Assembly (NCBI RefSeq): GCF_052119585.1
Contig: NZ_JBGQOJ010000009.1
Coordinates: 62,001 to 126,000 of the forward strand
DNA length: 64,000 nt
Source: JBGQOJ01 sp052119585
GTDB taxonomy: Bacteria > Pseudomonadota > Alphaproteobacteria > Rhodobacterales > Rhodobacteraceae
Direction of reading: 5' to 3'
In this document: one piece after another, positions 18,574 to 26,551 of the stretch
How positions within the stretch are numbered: the stretch's first letter is position 1
How the letters are laid out: each line of letters begins with the position of its first letter
Notes under the pieces: model-generated
What the model saw: the letters and a program-made list of their open reading frames with translations, nothing else
Databases searched by the model: none
Told to the model about the DNA's origin: nothing
Position numbers and translations under genes: made by a program

Positions 18574-19239
18574 ATGCCCGACAATTTGACGTTCGATGCA
18601 CTGAAGGAAAAACAACGCGCCATACGCGCAGGTTTTCCCGAGACGATGGGTCTTCGTGTACATCGTGCTATCAGTTGGATCGGTCGAGCCGAGGCTAGCG
18701 GGGGGGATGATGACGCACGCTTCATCTTTCTTTGGATTGCTTTTAACGCGGCCTATGCTGACGAGCGCGATTTCCAATCCATTCCACAGGGCGAGCGCGC
18801 GAATTTCCTCGAATTTTTCGGTCACCTGACGGAGCTGGACGCTGATAGGCGCATTTACAAGGCGGTTTGGCAGCGCTTTTCAGGCCCCGTCCGGCTGCTT
18901 CTGGAAAACCACTATGTCTTCAGCCCGTTCTGGCAACATCATAATGGGATTGAAGGCTTTGAGGATTGGGAAGAGCGTTTCAACGCCTCCGCTCGCTCTT
19001 TTGCGCAAGCGTTTCAGGCTGGTGACACGGCGCGCGTTCTCAGCTTTGTTTTCGATCGCCTCTATGTTCTCCGCAATCAGTTGGTACATGGCGGCTCGAC
19101 TTGGAACGGCGGCGTCAACCGAGCCCAGGTGCGTGATGGCGCGGCGATTCTTGCGTTCCTGATGCCCGTCTTCGTGGATCTGATGATGCACAACCCGAGG
19201 GAGGATTGGGGGCGACCATTCTATCCAGTGGTATCGTAA
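18574..19239 (+). CDS. HEPN-domain protein, predicted RNase
   Basis: The protein has 221 residues, mostly helical, and ends in the HEPN catalytic signature R-x4-H (RNQLVH, Arg167 and His172) followed by GGSTWN. HEPN proteins with this motif are metal-independent RNases used as toxins or abortive-infection effectors. A GAGGAG ribosome-binding site stands 7 bases before the ATG, 24 bases after the WYL gene, suggesting a two-gene operon. No antitoxin gene such as MNT is adjacent, so it may instead be an effector of the neighbouring defence locus. The assignment rests on the motif and on the HEPN-like sequence around it. Confidence 0.75.
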   Translation: MPDNLTFDALKEKQRAIRAGFPETMGLRVHRAISWIGRAEASGGDDDARFIFLWIAFNAAYADERDFQSIPQGERANFLEFFGHLTELDADRRIYKAVWQRFSGPVRLLLENHYVFSPFWQHHNGIEGFEDWEERFNASARSFAQAFQAGDTARVLSFVFDRLYVLRNQLVHGGSTWNGGVNRAQVRDGAAILAFLMPVFVDLMMHNPREDWGRPFYPVVS

Positions 19240-19416
19240 GCCAGAGTCGTCGGAGGTTTCCAAAGGCCGTCGTGTTGAGACATGCCCGTGAGCATACACG
19301 CTGAAGACCCAGAACGTGTGTGCGCGCGGTCCTTTTAGACGGTGCGTCAATCAAATCTCCTTGCTATCATTAATGTTGTTTCGTATCGCTGCACCATTAT
19401 AGACGGAGTCGGCATC

Positions 19417-20073
19417 ATGAAGCACATAGTCCATAGAGTGGCAGCCGCCGCGGCAATCAGCATATCCTCTCTTATGGGCTCGGCCGCCCCGGCCCAAGCC
19501 TATCAGGTCGACTGCGCGATCCTCTTGTGCCTTGCCGGGGGATGGCCTGCATCCACGCCCTGCGCACACGCGCGGGCAGTTTTCATTCGCCGGATCACCC
19601 CCTGGCCGATCGAGCCGCCGTTGCAGATATGGCGTTGCCCAATGGGAGCGTCATTCAACGAGCCCGCACCGCTGTCACCGATGGAGCGGCTCTATGACAT
19701 AACGTTCCGCCATCCGCCCTTGATCCATTCGGAAGCTGCATCCGCGCCCCTGGTTCCTGTCCAGGCCGATGACCAAGCGGATATCGACATCTCGGACGAC
19801 GCTTTCGACTTTGTGCGGAGCATCCGCGTCTACCATATCCAGTACCGTCAAAACGAAAACCGCGATGGCGACTGCAATCGGAGCGACTCTACGCGCTTGG
19901 GATCATACGGCCTTCAAGGTGACTATCGCTGGACAAGGTCCAACGTGGCTCAGGTGCCGACCGCGTCTCAGCTAACCATCCCGAACGGATGCAGAAGCTA
20001 CTTCTACCGGTCTGTTTTCGTGGACTGGCGTGATCACGCAGGAAACTACGGCTCCGAAGAAGTCGGCTACTGA
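19417..20073 (+). CDS. Exported protein of unknown function, Cys-containing
   Basis: The protein has 218 residues. Start chosen at the ATG at 19417, because the 25 upstream codons lack the character of a leader. A Sec signal peptide spans about 1-29 (MKHIVHRVAAAAAISISSLM, then GSAAPAQA). The mature part starts with a Cys-rich stretch (YQVDCAILLCLAGGWPAS) and has further Cys near 155 and 200, so disulfides in the periplasm are likely. Proteins of this look occur beside transfer or replication genes of alphaproteobacterial plasmids and integrative elements, but I cannot name the family. It marks the boundary between the defence locus and the metal region. Confidence 0.65.
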   Translation: MKHIVHRVAAAAAISISSLMGSAAPAQAYQVDCAILLCLAGGWPASTPCAHARAVFIRRITPWPIEPPLQIWRCPMGASFNEPAPLSPMERLYDITFRHPPLIHSEAASAPLVPVQADDQADIDISDDAFDFVRSIRVYHIQYRQNENRDGDCNRSDSTRLGSYGLQGDYRWTRSNVAQVPTASQLTIPNGCRSYFYRSVFVDWRDHAGNYGSEEVGY

Positions 20074-20179
20074 CCAACCAAGCGCCAGGCTTCCTGAGCG
20101 CTCCTCGCAAACCCCTGCACTGGAAGCCGTGCAATCAACTCAGAAAAGGAAACGACGCCAGACCGTGAAGCCTGACGCC

Positions 20180-20216
20180 GCGCTAGAAAAATCCGTGAAC
20201 AAGAATTTTCTAGCGC
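20180..20216. repeat. Perfect 11-bp inverted repeat (hairpin)
   Basis: GCGCTAGAAAA (20180-20190) is followed after 15 bases by TTTTCTAGCGC (20206-20216). It lies in the 237-base gap before the winged-helix gene. No T run follows, so it is not an obvious terminator. It could be an operator or a replication or transfer site. Confidence 0.6.
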
Positions 20217-20235
20217 ACTGTCCAAACACCCGCAA

Positions 20236-20256
20236 CCAGCAAAGTTGTTTTGCTGG
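20236..20256. repeat. Perfect 8-bp stem-loop, 5-base loop
   Basis: CCAGCAAA-GTTGT-TTTGCTGG forms a tight hairpin 20 bases after the larger palindrome and 54 bases before the next gene start. Together the two structures suggest a control region for the downstream DNA-binding gene. Confidence 0.55.
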
Positions 20257-20310
20257 CAAGAATGTTGTTGTCTCACGACATGGCGTCGGTTCTCTCAGGA
20301 GGCCCCGACC

Positions 20311-21153
20311 ATGGAACCCACAACCGGCTTGATACTACGACGTATTATGCAAACTGATCTTTCCGTATCCGCTCACAAGCTTGCCACTCTCATCCTCGAC
20401 GGCATCGCCTGGAAGGAGGGCTACAACGGGTTGTCGCGCGGTACAGCCGCCTTCACCCTCTCAGTCTTGGCGAGCAAGATGGGCATCTCGCGCCAGTATC
20501 TGACGGTCCTTCTGAGCGAACTTGAAGCGTCGGACTTGGCGCTGGTGCGCCAGAAATCAAACGGCAAATTTGCCCCCTGGCTCTTCCGGTTTTCGGCCTT
20601 TCATGCAGAGGAGGATGCCCATGATCTCGTGTCAGGTGAGGGTGACACATCACTATCTAGAGATAATAATAACAAAACTATATTCTCAGGTCTGATTGAA
20701 ATCACCGCGAACGCGAACGTTTTTCAGACCTGTTGGGCAAATTTGATAAAGGCAGCGAAGACCGCACTACCCTGCTGGAACGTCGACACGCAAGTCATCT
20801 GGGATCGCTTCCTCGCGTTCAACCGGGCGCGAGGCAATGGCAAGGTTCCTGCAGGTTTCTTGCTTGGTTTCATGCGTCGGTGGCGCACTGCACCGGGAAC
20901 ACCGCCTCGCTCGGAACCTACTCCGGCGCCGAAGCGGGTGGTTGATCCAAAAGAGCGTGAATTGCTCGATCAGATCCAAGCTGCGCCAAGTACAAACCGT
21001 CAGTTTCACGCATCGGACCTGTGTCGCTTGATCGGGCATGCTGGCTACGAGGCCAGGGTCATCGACGTGATCCGGCAGTTCGGATGCCAGAGGTTCTCTG
21101 CGATCTTGGCTGTGCATGGCAGGGCTGTGCTGGCGGGGGAGATTTCGCGATGA
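20311..21153 (+). CDS. Winged-helix DNA-binding protein, mobile-element type
   Basis: The protein has 280 residues. Start at 20311 is set by a strong AGGAGG site 7 bases upstream. An HTH region lies at about 46-75 (VLASKMGISRQYLTVLLSEL), followed by a wing-like stretch. The central part has an Asn-rich linker (SRDNNNK), and the C-terminal third is helical and basic (PKRVVDPKERELLDQIQAAP). The overall look, a phage/plasmid-type HTH replication or regulatory protein, fits alphaproteobacterial plasmids or integrative elements. Two hairpins precede it and could be its binding sites. Exact family unknown. Confidence 0.6.
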   Translation: MEPTTGLILRRIMQTDLSVSAHKLATLILDGIAWKEGYNGLSRGTAAFTLSVLASKMGISRQYLTVLLSELEASDLALVRQKSNGKFAPWLFRFSAFHAEEDAHDLVSGEGDTSLSRDNNNKTIFSGLIEITANANVFQTCWANLIKAAKTALPCWNVDTQVIWDRFLAFNRARGNGKVPAGFLLGFMRRWRTAPGTPPRSEPTPAPKRVVDPKERELLDQIQAAPSTNRQFHASDLCRLIGHAGYEARVIDVIRQFGCQRFSAILAVHGRAVLAGEISR

Positions 21154-21365
21154 ACGAGCTTTGAATGTGCCTGGCTTGGATATGTGTAAACGCATACGGT
21201 TTTAATATGTAAAAAATAACCTTTGGCTGAGTCCGGCAGAATTTCCGTTCGGTAGCATCCGACAATCCTTATCCCGTGGAGTTGAAAACCCGTGAAATGC
21301 AAAAAAAGATGTCAGTATCTTTGCGTCGATTTATGCTCAGAACCGAGATCAAGAAGAATTACCTC
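21154..21365. other. Intergenic stretch without a supported gene
   Basis: This AT-richer stretch follows the winged-helix gene. A short frame starting at 21276 overlaps the MerR-type promoter and shows no coding character. I see no RNA gene here. Confidence 0.5.
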
Positions 21366-21396
21366 TTGAAGCTCCAGTTGCCAGAGGTCCTAGATT
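21366..21396 (+). promoter_or_regulatory. MerR-type promoter (19-bp spacer) for L,D-transpeptidase
   Basis: The -35 is TTGAAG (21366-21371) and the -10 is TAGATT (21391-21396), with a 19-base spacer containing CTCCAGTTGCCAGAGG. Spacing and spacer pattern match the other promoters assigned here to the MerR regulator at 26548-26976. It reads toward the gene at 21454. Confidence 0.65.
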
Positions 21397-21453
21397 TCAC
21401 AACATGCCGAACTAGGCTCAACCCTGGTTTTTGCAATCAGTTGGAGACGCGCA

Positions 21454-22119
21454 ATGCTAACTAGACGACATTTCTTAATAACCACTACCACCCTTTTTTC
21501 AGCTCCAATGGCTGCGACAGTTTTTGCGGACACTTGGCCGACAGACGCACAAAAGGCGGCTTGGGACGCCCAGGTGACACCACCGAACTTTGATCTTGAG
21601 ACATCGAACCCTTGGGGCTTGCACCCTCGTTTTCTGCCCCAGCGAGTTGTGGCGAAAGACGGGCTTGTGCCCGGCGACATACACGTGGATGCTGTCGCTC
21701 GTTATTTATATCATGTTGAGCAAGGCGGTACAGCGATGCGTTACGGCGTGGCGATCGCGCGAGGCACCCTGTACGAACCAGGTACATACACGATCAAGCG
21801 TAAAGTCAGATGGCCGCATTGGCAGCCGACGCAGAACATGATCGACCGCGACCCAGAACTCTACGCTGATATCGCCGACGGTATGGAGCCCGGACCTAAG
21901 AATGCGCTTGGGTCGCGAGCTCTCTATCTCTTTCTCGGCGACCGGGACACTTATCTCCGCATTCACGGTACGCCACAGCCGAGAAGCATTGGCGGTCGTG
22001 CAAGTTCCGGCTGCGTCAGAATGGTCATGGCGCACATAAACGAGCTTTATCCCAACGTCGATATTGGTTCGACGGCTTTCCTCTACTCGGCCGAGGACAG
22101 TGTCACTGCGGGAAGCTGA
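21454..22119 (+). CDS. L,D-transpeptidase (YkuD), exported
   Basis: The protein has 221 residues with an RR-containing signal peptide (LTRRHFLITTTTLFSAPMAA, then TVFA). The YkuD active site is His171 (RIHGTPQP) and Cys187 (ASSGCVRM), both in place. The enzyme makes 3-3 crosslinks in peptidoglycan or attaches proteins to it, in the periplasm. It is one of three L,D-transpeptidases within 14 kb. The MerR-type promoter 58 bases upstream suggests metal induction, and so metal-stress remodelling of the wall. Confidence 0.9.
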   Translation: MLTRRHFLITTTTLFSAPMAATVFADTWPTDAQKAAWDAQVTPPNFDLETSNPWGLHPRFLPQRVVAKDGLVPGDIHVDAVARYLYHVEQGGTAMRYGVAIARGTLYEPGTYTIKRKVRWPHWQPTQNMIDRDPELYADIADGMEPGPKNALGSRALYLFLGDRDTYLRIHGTPQPRSIGGRASSGCVRMVMAHINELYPNVDIGSTAFLYSAEDSVTAGS

Positions 22120-22202
22120 GGCCGTGTACCAAAGCACCATCGGTCAGGGAAAGTGACGGGAGTTTATCCTAGCCGGGGAGCACTTCGGATTACTGAACCC
22201 CG

Positions 22203-22472
22203 CTAGGCCGCCGGCGCGGTACAAATCGGATTTCCGCGAGGGGTTCGGAGCGGCACCAGGGTAACTTCCACGGGACCGTTGTGCAGATACCAGTAGCAGC
22301 CGTCTTCCGGCAAAAGGCGCGCGGACTGAAGATCCTGACCCGTTGCGGCCATAGCGACGACTGCCTCCGGCAGTGGTCTGTTTTGTGCAGTGTCGGGCCC
22401 GCCAGGAATAGAAGCGGAACACGCTCCCAACAAAAACGCTGCTGGGAGAAGTAAGCCAAGATGAATTCGCAT
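22203..22472 (-). CDS. Small lipoprotein linked to L,D-transpeptidase
   Basis: The protein has 89 residues with a clear lipobox (AAFLLGAC, Cys18), so it is lipid-anchored after signal peptidase II processing. The mature part has two more Cys (DGCYWYLHNG and NPICTAP). It starts 18 bases after the stop of the L,D-transpeptidase upstream in the same operon, suggesting a shared role in envelope maintenance. Family not recognised. Confidence 0.7.
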   Translation of the reverse strand: MRIHLGLLLPAAFLLGACSASIPGGPDTAQNRPLPEAVVAMAATGQDLQSARLLPEDGCYWYLHNGPVEVTLVPLRTPRGNPICTAPAA

Positions 22473-22489
22473 ATTTAGAATTTCCGCCC

Positions 22490-23083
22490 TTAGAACAACT
22501 TAACCTGAGTACCAACCTCGGCTAATCCAAACAACTCTTCGATATGTTCGTTGTAGAGGCCGATGCAGCCGTTCGACGATTGTCGACCGATCTTGCGCGT
22601 GTCACCTGTGCCGTGAACGCGGTAGTACTGCCATGACAGATAAAGGGCGTGTGTTCCAAGGGGATTGTCGGGGCCAGGGCCAACGAAATCCGGCCATTCG
22701 GGATTGCGCTCCTTCATCGACGGCGTAGGTCGCCAGCTCGGGCCATCCACCTTGCGAACGATTTCGGTGTAACCGCGCCGCGTCAACTCCTCCGTAAGAG
22801 GGACGCTGGAGGGGTAAAGCTTGTAGACGTTTTCGTCTTCCGACCAGAACTGCACCGCGCGGGAGTCAATGTCGCAGAGGATCGCGCCATTCCGCAGATT
22901 GTCAAAATGATCTTGCCAGGACGCAACCCTAAACCCGGATATATTGCTTCGCACCGCCGGTGTCGCCAGACCCTCGTTTGTCTGTGCCACTCCCCTACCG
23001 GTTCCGAGAACCAAGCCGCTTGCGGCGGCCCCCAGGAGCGCAGCCCTGCGCGTGACTGACATGTCGTTCGCTCGTTTCATCAT
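22490..23083 (-). CDS. L,D-transpeptidase (YkuD), twin-arginine-type leader
   Basis: The protein has 197 residues. The leader TRRAALLGAAASGLVLG follows a short N-region and looks like a Tat signal. Catalytic His157 (YRVHGTGD) and Cys173 (SSNGCIGL) are present. A GAGG site stands 5 bases before the ATG at 23083. ATG at 23062 is a possible alternative start. It forms a short operon with the lipoprotein downstream and lies behind a MerR-type promoter. Confidence 0.9.
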   Translation of the reverse strand: MMKRANDMSVTRRAALLGAAASGLVLGTGRGVAQTNEGLATPAVRSNISGFRVASWQDHFDNLRNGAILCDIDSRAVQFWSEDENVYKLYPSSVPLTEELTRRGYTEIVRKVDGPSWRPTPSMKERNPEWPDFVGPGPDNPLGTHALYLSWQYYRVHGTGDTRKIGRQSSNGCIGLYNEHIEELFGLAEVGTQVKLF

Positions 23084-23112
23084 GAAAACCTCAAATTTTA
23101 TCTGTTTGGACT

Positions 23113-23143
23113 ATTCTCGGACCTCCACCCACTAGAGCTTCAA
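23113..23143 (-). promoter_or_regulatory. MerR-type promoter for L,D-transpeptidase-lipoprotein operon
   Basis: Read on the minus strand, -35 is TTGAAG (23143-23138) and -10 is GAGAAT (23118-23113), with a 19-base spacer CTCTAGTGGGTGGAGGTCC. The -35 and the CTCTAG half-site match the other regulon members. The -10 is the weakest of the set. Confidence 0.55.
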
Positions 23144-23188
23144 CAGGCTGCCACTCACAAAGCCGTGAGATCAGCTGTCCTTATGCTG

Positions 23189-23752
23189 TCAGAGAAACCT
23201 GCGGGTTTTTTGGAGGTAGGCTCGGTAAGCGTCCCCGTAGCGATCAATCAACCAGCGCTCTTCAGCGAAGGGCGCGAGTGCCAATGCAGTAACGCCGGTG
23301 ATAATCACTGGCCACGCGAGGATCGAGGCGGAGAGCAGTCCGATCCCGATGAGGATCGCCATGTCAGCCACATACTGAGGATTGCGGGAGAACCGGTAAA
23401 GGCCACGGGTCCGCAGAACGCCTTCATCACCACTCGTCGCCGCCATCCCAAGTTGCATCACACCGGACCAGACAACGGCATTGCCCAGAACGATCAGACA
23501 AAGCCCTAGACCCCAACGTATGATCCATGGGAAGTCGAGCTCACCCCATTCTAGCAGAGCCAAAACGATGGCAGATCCGAAGCCGACGCACGTAAGTCCC
23601 CAGACGACAATCTTGTGGGCTCCTGTAGAGTGAATCGGCGGCCAGACACGTCGCTCCGGTTGGAACATGGACCAGAGTATTCCCGCGACCAGCAACAGAT
23701 TGGCCGCACAACCCAGCACGAGAACCACGGTTTTGAGGTCACCCATGACCAT
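23189..23752 (-). CDS. Isoprenylcysteine carboxyl methyltransferase-like membrane methyltransferase
   Basis: The protein has 187 residues with about five membrane segments and the C-terminal ICMT/PEMT signature (GLYRFSRNPQYVADM, then EERWLIDRYGDAYRAYLQKT). Members methylate isoprenyl-cysteine, phospholipids or other small membrane substrates using S-adenosylmethionine. The bacterial substrate is unknown. Start chosen at the ATG at 23752, overlapping the end of the CDF gene by 14 bases. ATG at 23746 is an alternative. It is the third gene of the transglutaminase-CDF operon. Confidence 0.8.
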   Translation of the reverse strand: MVMGDLKTVVLVLGCAANLLLVAGILWSMFQPERRVWPPIHSTGAHKIVVWGLTCVGFGSAIVLALLEWGELDFPWIIRWGLGLCLIVLGNAVVWSGVMQLGMAATSGDEGVLRTRGLYRFSRNPQYVADMAILIGIGLLSASILAWPVIITGVTALALAPFAEERWLIDRYGDAYRAYLQKTRRFL

Positions 23753-24647
23753 ACCTGTCTGCGTCCCGATGTTTGGTCGCTGAGCGTTCAAACTCCAGCG
23801 TTGAGTGGTCGATCCCGAATTCCTCGTCGAGGCGGGTCTTGATTGCCGTCTTGATGTTTTCGAGGTCATCCCAGCGGTCCTCGGCGATTACGACGTGGGT
23901 ATCGAGCGCCGCACGATGCTCCTGCATCTGCCAGAAATGTGCGTGATGAACTTCCTCGACTCCGTCCACGTCCTCCACGGCCGCGATAACCTTGTCCGTG
24001 TCGATATCGGGCGGGCTTCCCAACATCAGGGTGCGGATCGGGCCACCGATCTCGCTGAAGGCGAGCCAGAGGATATAGGCGGCAATCCCGATGGTGATCG
24101 CCGGATCAACCCAGCGGACATCGTAGAGAAGGATGAGAACGCCACCGACGATCACGGCCACAGACGCCAGCGCATCGCTGAGGTTGTGGAGGAACAGCGC
24201 CCGGATGTTCACGCTGCCTTTCTGCATCGAATAGGTCAGCCACGCGGTGAGGGTATCGATGAACAGCGCCACACTGCCCAGGATGACCACGGTCCAACCC
24301 GCGACTTCGGGCGGATCAACAAACCGCATCGCGCCCTCATAGACCAGATAAAGGCCGATGATGATCAGCGAGGTATAATTGATAAGCGCGGCGACGATCT
24401 CGACCCTGCCATATCCGAAGGTCATTTTCGCATCGGCCGGGCGGCGCGCGATCTTGCGCGCGCCGAATGCGATGACGAGCGACGCCATGTCGGAGAAGTT
24501 GTGGATGGCATCCGCGATCAGCGCGAGGCTGCCGGATAGTATCCCGCCGACAATCTGCGCGACCGTCAGGAGGCCGTTTGCCCAGATGGCAATGGCAACC
24601 CGCCGGTCGCCTTCTTTAGGCTCCATATGGGCATGATCATGCGGCAC
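23739..24647 (-). CDS. CDF-family divalent cation efflux pump (CzcD-like)
   Basis: The protein has 302 residues. I set the start at a GTG (24647) because AGGAGG stands 6 bases before it. It has six membrane segments with the CDF zinc-site motifs HNFSD (TM2) and HNLSD (TM5), a His-containing N-terminus (PHDHAH) and a C-terminal cytoplasmic domain (VEEVHHAHFW, ALDTHVVI). It exchanges cytoplasmic Zn, Co or Cd for protons. It overlaps the transglutaminase gene by 11 bases and is in the operon behind the MerR-type promoter at 25437-25467, fitting divalent-metal control. Confidence 0.92.
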   Translation of the reverse strand: MPHDHAHMEPKEGDRRVAIAIWANGLLTVAQIVGGILSGSLALIADAIHNFSDMASLVIAFGARKIARRPADAKMTFGYGRVEIVAALINYTSLIIIGLYLVYEGAMRFVDPPEVAGWTVVILGSVALFIDTLTAWLTYSMQKGSVNIRALFLHNLSDALASVAVIVGGVLILLYDVRWVDPAITIGIAAYILWLAFSEIGGPIRTLMLGSPPDIDTDKVIAAVEDVDGVEEVHHAHFWQMQEHRAALDTHVVIAEDRWDDLENIKTAIKTRLDEEFGIDHSTLEFERSATKHRDADRYGHG

Positions 24648-25407
24648 GAGAAGCCTCCTCATGGCCGTGGTTTGGCCGGCTGAGCCCTGGAACGCTTGGC
24701 AAATGACCAGCGCGGATCGCCCTGACGCGGGCATTCATCCAATGGCGAATGAGGTGCCGATAGATCCAGTCGCGCAGGGGGCCTAACGCCTGACGATGGT
24801 GCTCATAAAACATGTCAGGATTATCGAATGTTCCAAAATCGCGGGCGATGCCGGTCTTTTGGATATATGTACTCTCCCCCGTCCATCCGACTGGCGGTGC
24901 GCTCAAGCAGTCGGTCCCGGCACCGTAGCCGCATAGGGACCGTGTCTCGGGAAACGACCGCTGCAGGGCCAACAGGAAGGGTGTGTCGAGGATGAAGCCC
25001 TCAAGATCGACCCATCCTGCCTCGGTCTCGACCTCGATCCATGAGTGGAGGATTTCTGCGGGTGCGATCGGATAGATCAGTTCAGGCACGACGCCCCGTT
25101 GCAACGCTTTGTGGATTGTGAAGCCGTGCAAGCGGCATCTTACGCCGACAGCGCGTAGAAGCGCCATCAGCAGCGTTCCCTTCGTGTTGCATTGTCCATA
25201 CCTGTCGTCGAGTACTTCAGAGGCAGGAATGTCGTCGGCGCGGTTATAGCCAAAGTCGATCTCGTTTCGCACGAAGTCGTAGATTGCACCAATTCGATCA
25301 TGCAACGGCAAGGTTCCCCACCCCCGGTCGGCGATCAGAGCGGCAAGTGAAGGATGCCTGACATCCAAGAGTGGCGTCGACGAAAGCAGCGGGTCAACAG
25401 GGGTCAT
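24637..25407 (-). CDS. Transglutaminase-like cysteine protease-fold protein
   Basis: The protein has 256 residues. Catalytic triad candidates are Cys in YGQCNTKGTLLMALLRA, His in ILHSWIEVE and Asp in WVDLEGF, in family order. No signal peptide is visible, so it probably acts in the cytoplasm. Bacterial members act as peptidases or amide-forming enzymes, and the substrate here is unknown. It is the first gene behind a MerR-type promoter and is co-transcribed with a CDF pump, an unusual partner for metal efflux. Confidence 0.85.
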   Translation of the reverse strand: MTPVDPLLSSTPLLDVRHPSLAALIADRGWGTLPLHDRIGAIYDFVRNEIDFGYNRADDIPASEVLDDRYGQCNTKGTLLMALLRAVGVRCRLHGFTIHKALQRGVVPELIYPIAPAEILHSWIEVETEAGWVDLEGFILDTPFLLALQRSFPETRSLCGYGAGTDCLSAPPVGWTGESTYIQKTGIARDFGTFDNPDMFYEHHRQALGPLRDWIYRHLIRHWMNARVRAIRAGHLPSVPGLSRPNHGHEEASRAA

Positions 25408-25436
25408 GAGCGTTTCCTAGAATCAACTATACAGAG

Positions 25437-25467
25437 ATGATAGTTTCTACAGTCACTGTAGCTTCAA
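25437..25467 (-). promoter_or_regulatory. MerR-type promoter for transglutaminase-CDF-methyltransferase operon
   Basis: On the minus strand, -35 TTGAAG (25467-25462), 19-base spacer, -10 TATCAT (25442-25437). The spacer holds the dyad CTACAGTGACTGTAG (25461-25447), the most symmetrical of the set, as expected for a MerR-family operator that twists an over-long spacer. It lies 30 bases before the gene start. Confidence 0.85.
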
Positions 25468-25493
25468 CCTTTATCTTGTCGCGACGCGAGAGA

Positions 25494-26111
25494 CTATTCT
25501 GGTTGGTGATTGTGAACTGCCTTGTGATGCTCGTCATGCGCGTCCCGCAGGATGCCTATGCCGCCCCACGCCGCGATGCCAGCCACCGCGACCCCGACAA
25601 CGAGGTCGGGCCAGTTGCTGCCCAACCACCAAACGAGACCGCCCGCGATCAGGATGCCGCCGTTCGATGCGAAATCGTTGAGGCTGAAGGTGTTGGCGGC
25701 CCGGATGTTCACGTCCGGTTCCTTCAGTCGCCCGAGCAGCCAGATGCAGGCGAGGTTGACGACCGCAGCGATCAGCGACATTGCGATCATCAGAGTTCCG
25801 AGCGGTTCGGAACCGCCGACATAGCGCCGCCAAGCGTCAATCAGAATGCCAACCGCAAAGATCAGAAGCAATCCGCCGGATACGTTCGCGGCACCCCGCT
25901 TCCACTTCGACGACCGGGACAAGGCCAGAAGGCTGATGCCATAGACGAGGCTGTCGGATGTGTTGTCGAGACCATTGGCGATCAGGGCGCTGGAATCGCC
26001 GATAGCTCCTGCGGCGAAGAACCCCGCAGCGATTGCGAGATTGAGACCGAGAACAATCCAGAGCGTCTGGCGCTCTTTTTCATTCTTCCCGCTGAATTCG
26101 CTTTCGACCAT
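25494..26111 (-). CDS. CDF-like cation transporter, short form
   Basis: The protein has 205 residues with about six membrane segments, and it lacks the usual C-terminal cytoplasmic domain. Metal-site-like motifs are NGLDNTSDSLVYG (TM2) and SLNDFASNGGIL (TM5), with D and N where classical CDF has H and D. The tail is His-rich (DEHHKAVHNHQ). Such short CDF-like proteins sit in metal and redox gene clusters. The altered site makes zinc specificity uncertain. Its own MerR-type promoter stands 73 bases upstream. Confidence 0.8.
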   Translation of the reverse strand: MVESEFSGKNEKERQTLWIVLGLNLAIAAGFFAAGAIGDSSALIANGLDNTSDSLVYGISLLALSRSSKWKRGAANVSGGLLLIFAVGILIDAWRRYVGGSEPLGTLMIAMSLIAAVVNLACIWLLGRLKEPDVNIRAANTFSLNDFASNGGILIAGGLVWWLGSNWPDLVVGVAVAGIAAWGGIGILRDAHDEHHKAVHNHQPE

Positions 26112-26183
26112 CGAACTGGCAAACCTTTCGATTTCTAAGAAAGGGGGCAGAAACGCCCTCTTCGGATGCAGCTGTCAATAAGA

Positions 26184-26214
26184 TATATAGAACCTCTAGC
26201 GACTGTAGATCCAA
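26184..26214 (-). promoter_or_regulatory. MerR-type promoter for short CDF transporter
   Basis: On the minus strand, -35 TTGGAT (26214-26209), 19-base spacer with CTACAGTCGCTAGAG, -10 TATATA (26189-26184). It matches the regulon pattern. It also lies just downstream of the YnfA-like gene, so that gene's transcript runs through it. Confidence 0.75.
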
Positions 26215-26224
26215 AATAGCTTAT

Positions 26225-26551
26225 TTACGTCCCTCTGGGCACCGAAAGAATAATCGCGGCACCGATCAAACAGATGGACGTCCCTATGAAGTCCCATCTG
26301 TCAGGTCGCTCGCCCTCGACGAACCACATCCAGAGCAGGGAGGCCCCGATGTAGATGCCGCCATAGGCTGCGAAAGCGCGGCCCGCTGCGCTGGTTTCGA
26401 CCTGCGCCAGCAACCAGCCGAAAAGCGCGAGCGCGATTATGCCGGGTGCGAGCCAGAGCGGTGATGCCCCAAGACGCCACCACGCCCAGATGGCGAAACA
26501 CCCGCTGATCTCCGCGACAGCAGCCAGCGGATAGGCAATTGCGGCGTTCAA
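26225..26551 (-). CDS. YnfA/UPF0060-family small membrane protein
   Basis: The protein has 108 residues with four membrane segments. The N-terminal EISGCFAIWAWWRLG, the central AAYGGIYIGASLLWMW and the C-terminal DFIGTSICLIGAAII match the UPF0060 family. The best start is a TTG at 26551 that overlaps the MerR stop (TTGA) and aligns with the usual family N-terminus. Longer frames add a hydrophilic segment not seen in the family. Members resemble SMR-type transporters. Role in metal handling is inferred only from co-transcription with merR. Confidence 0.85.
   Translation of the reverse strand: MNAAIAYPLAAVAEISGCFAIWAWWRLGASPLWLAPGIIALALFGWLLAQVETSAAGRAFAAYGGIYIGASLLWMWFVEGERPDRWDFIGTSICLIGAAIILSVPRGT

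Noticed and set aside
21276..21464. 62-codon plus-strand frame before the L,D-transpeptidase
   Set aside because: It overlaps the MerR-type promoter and the start of the next gene, and its sequence has no coding character.
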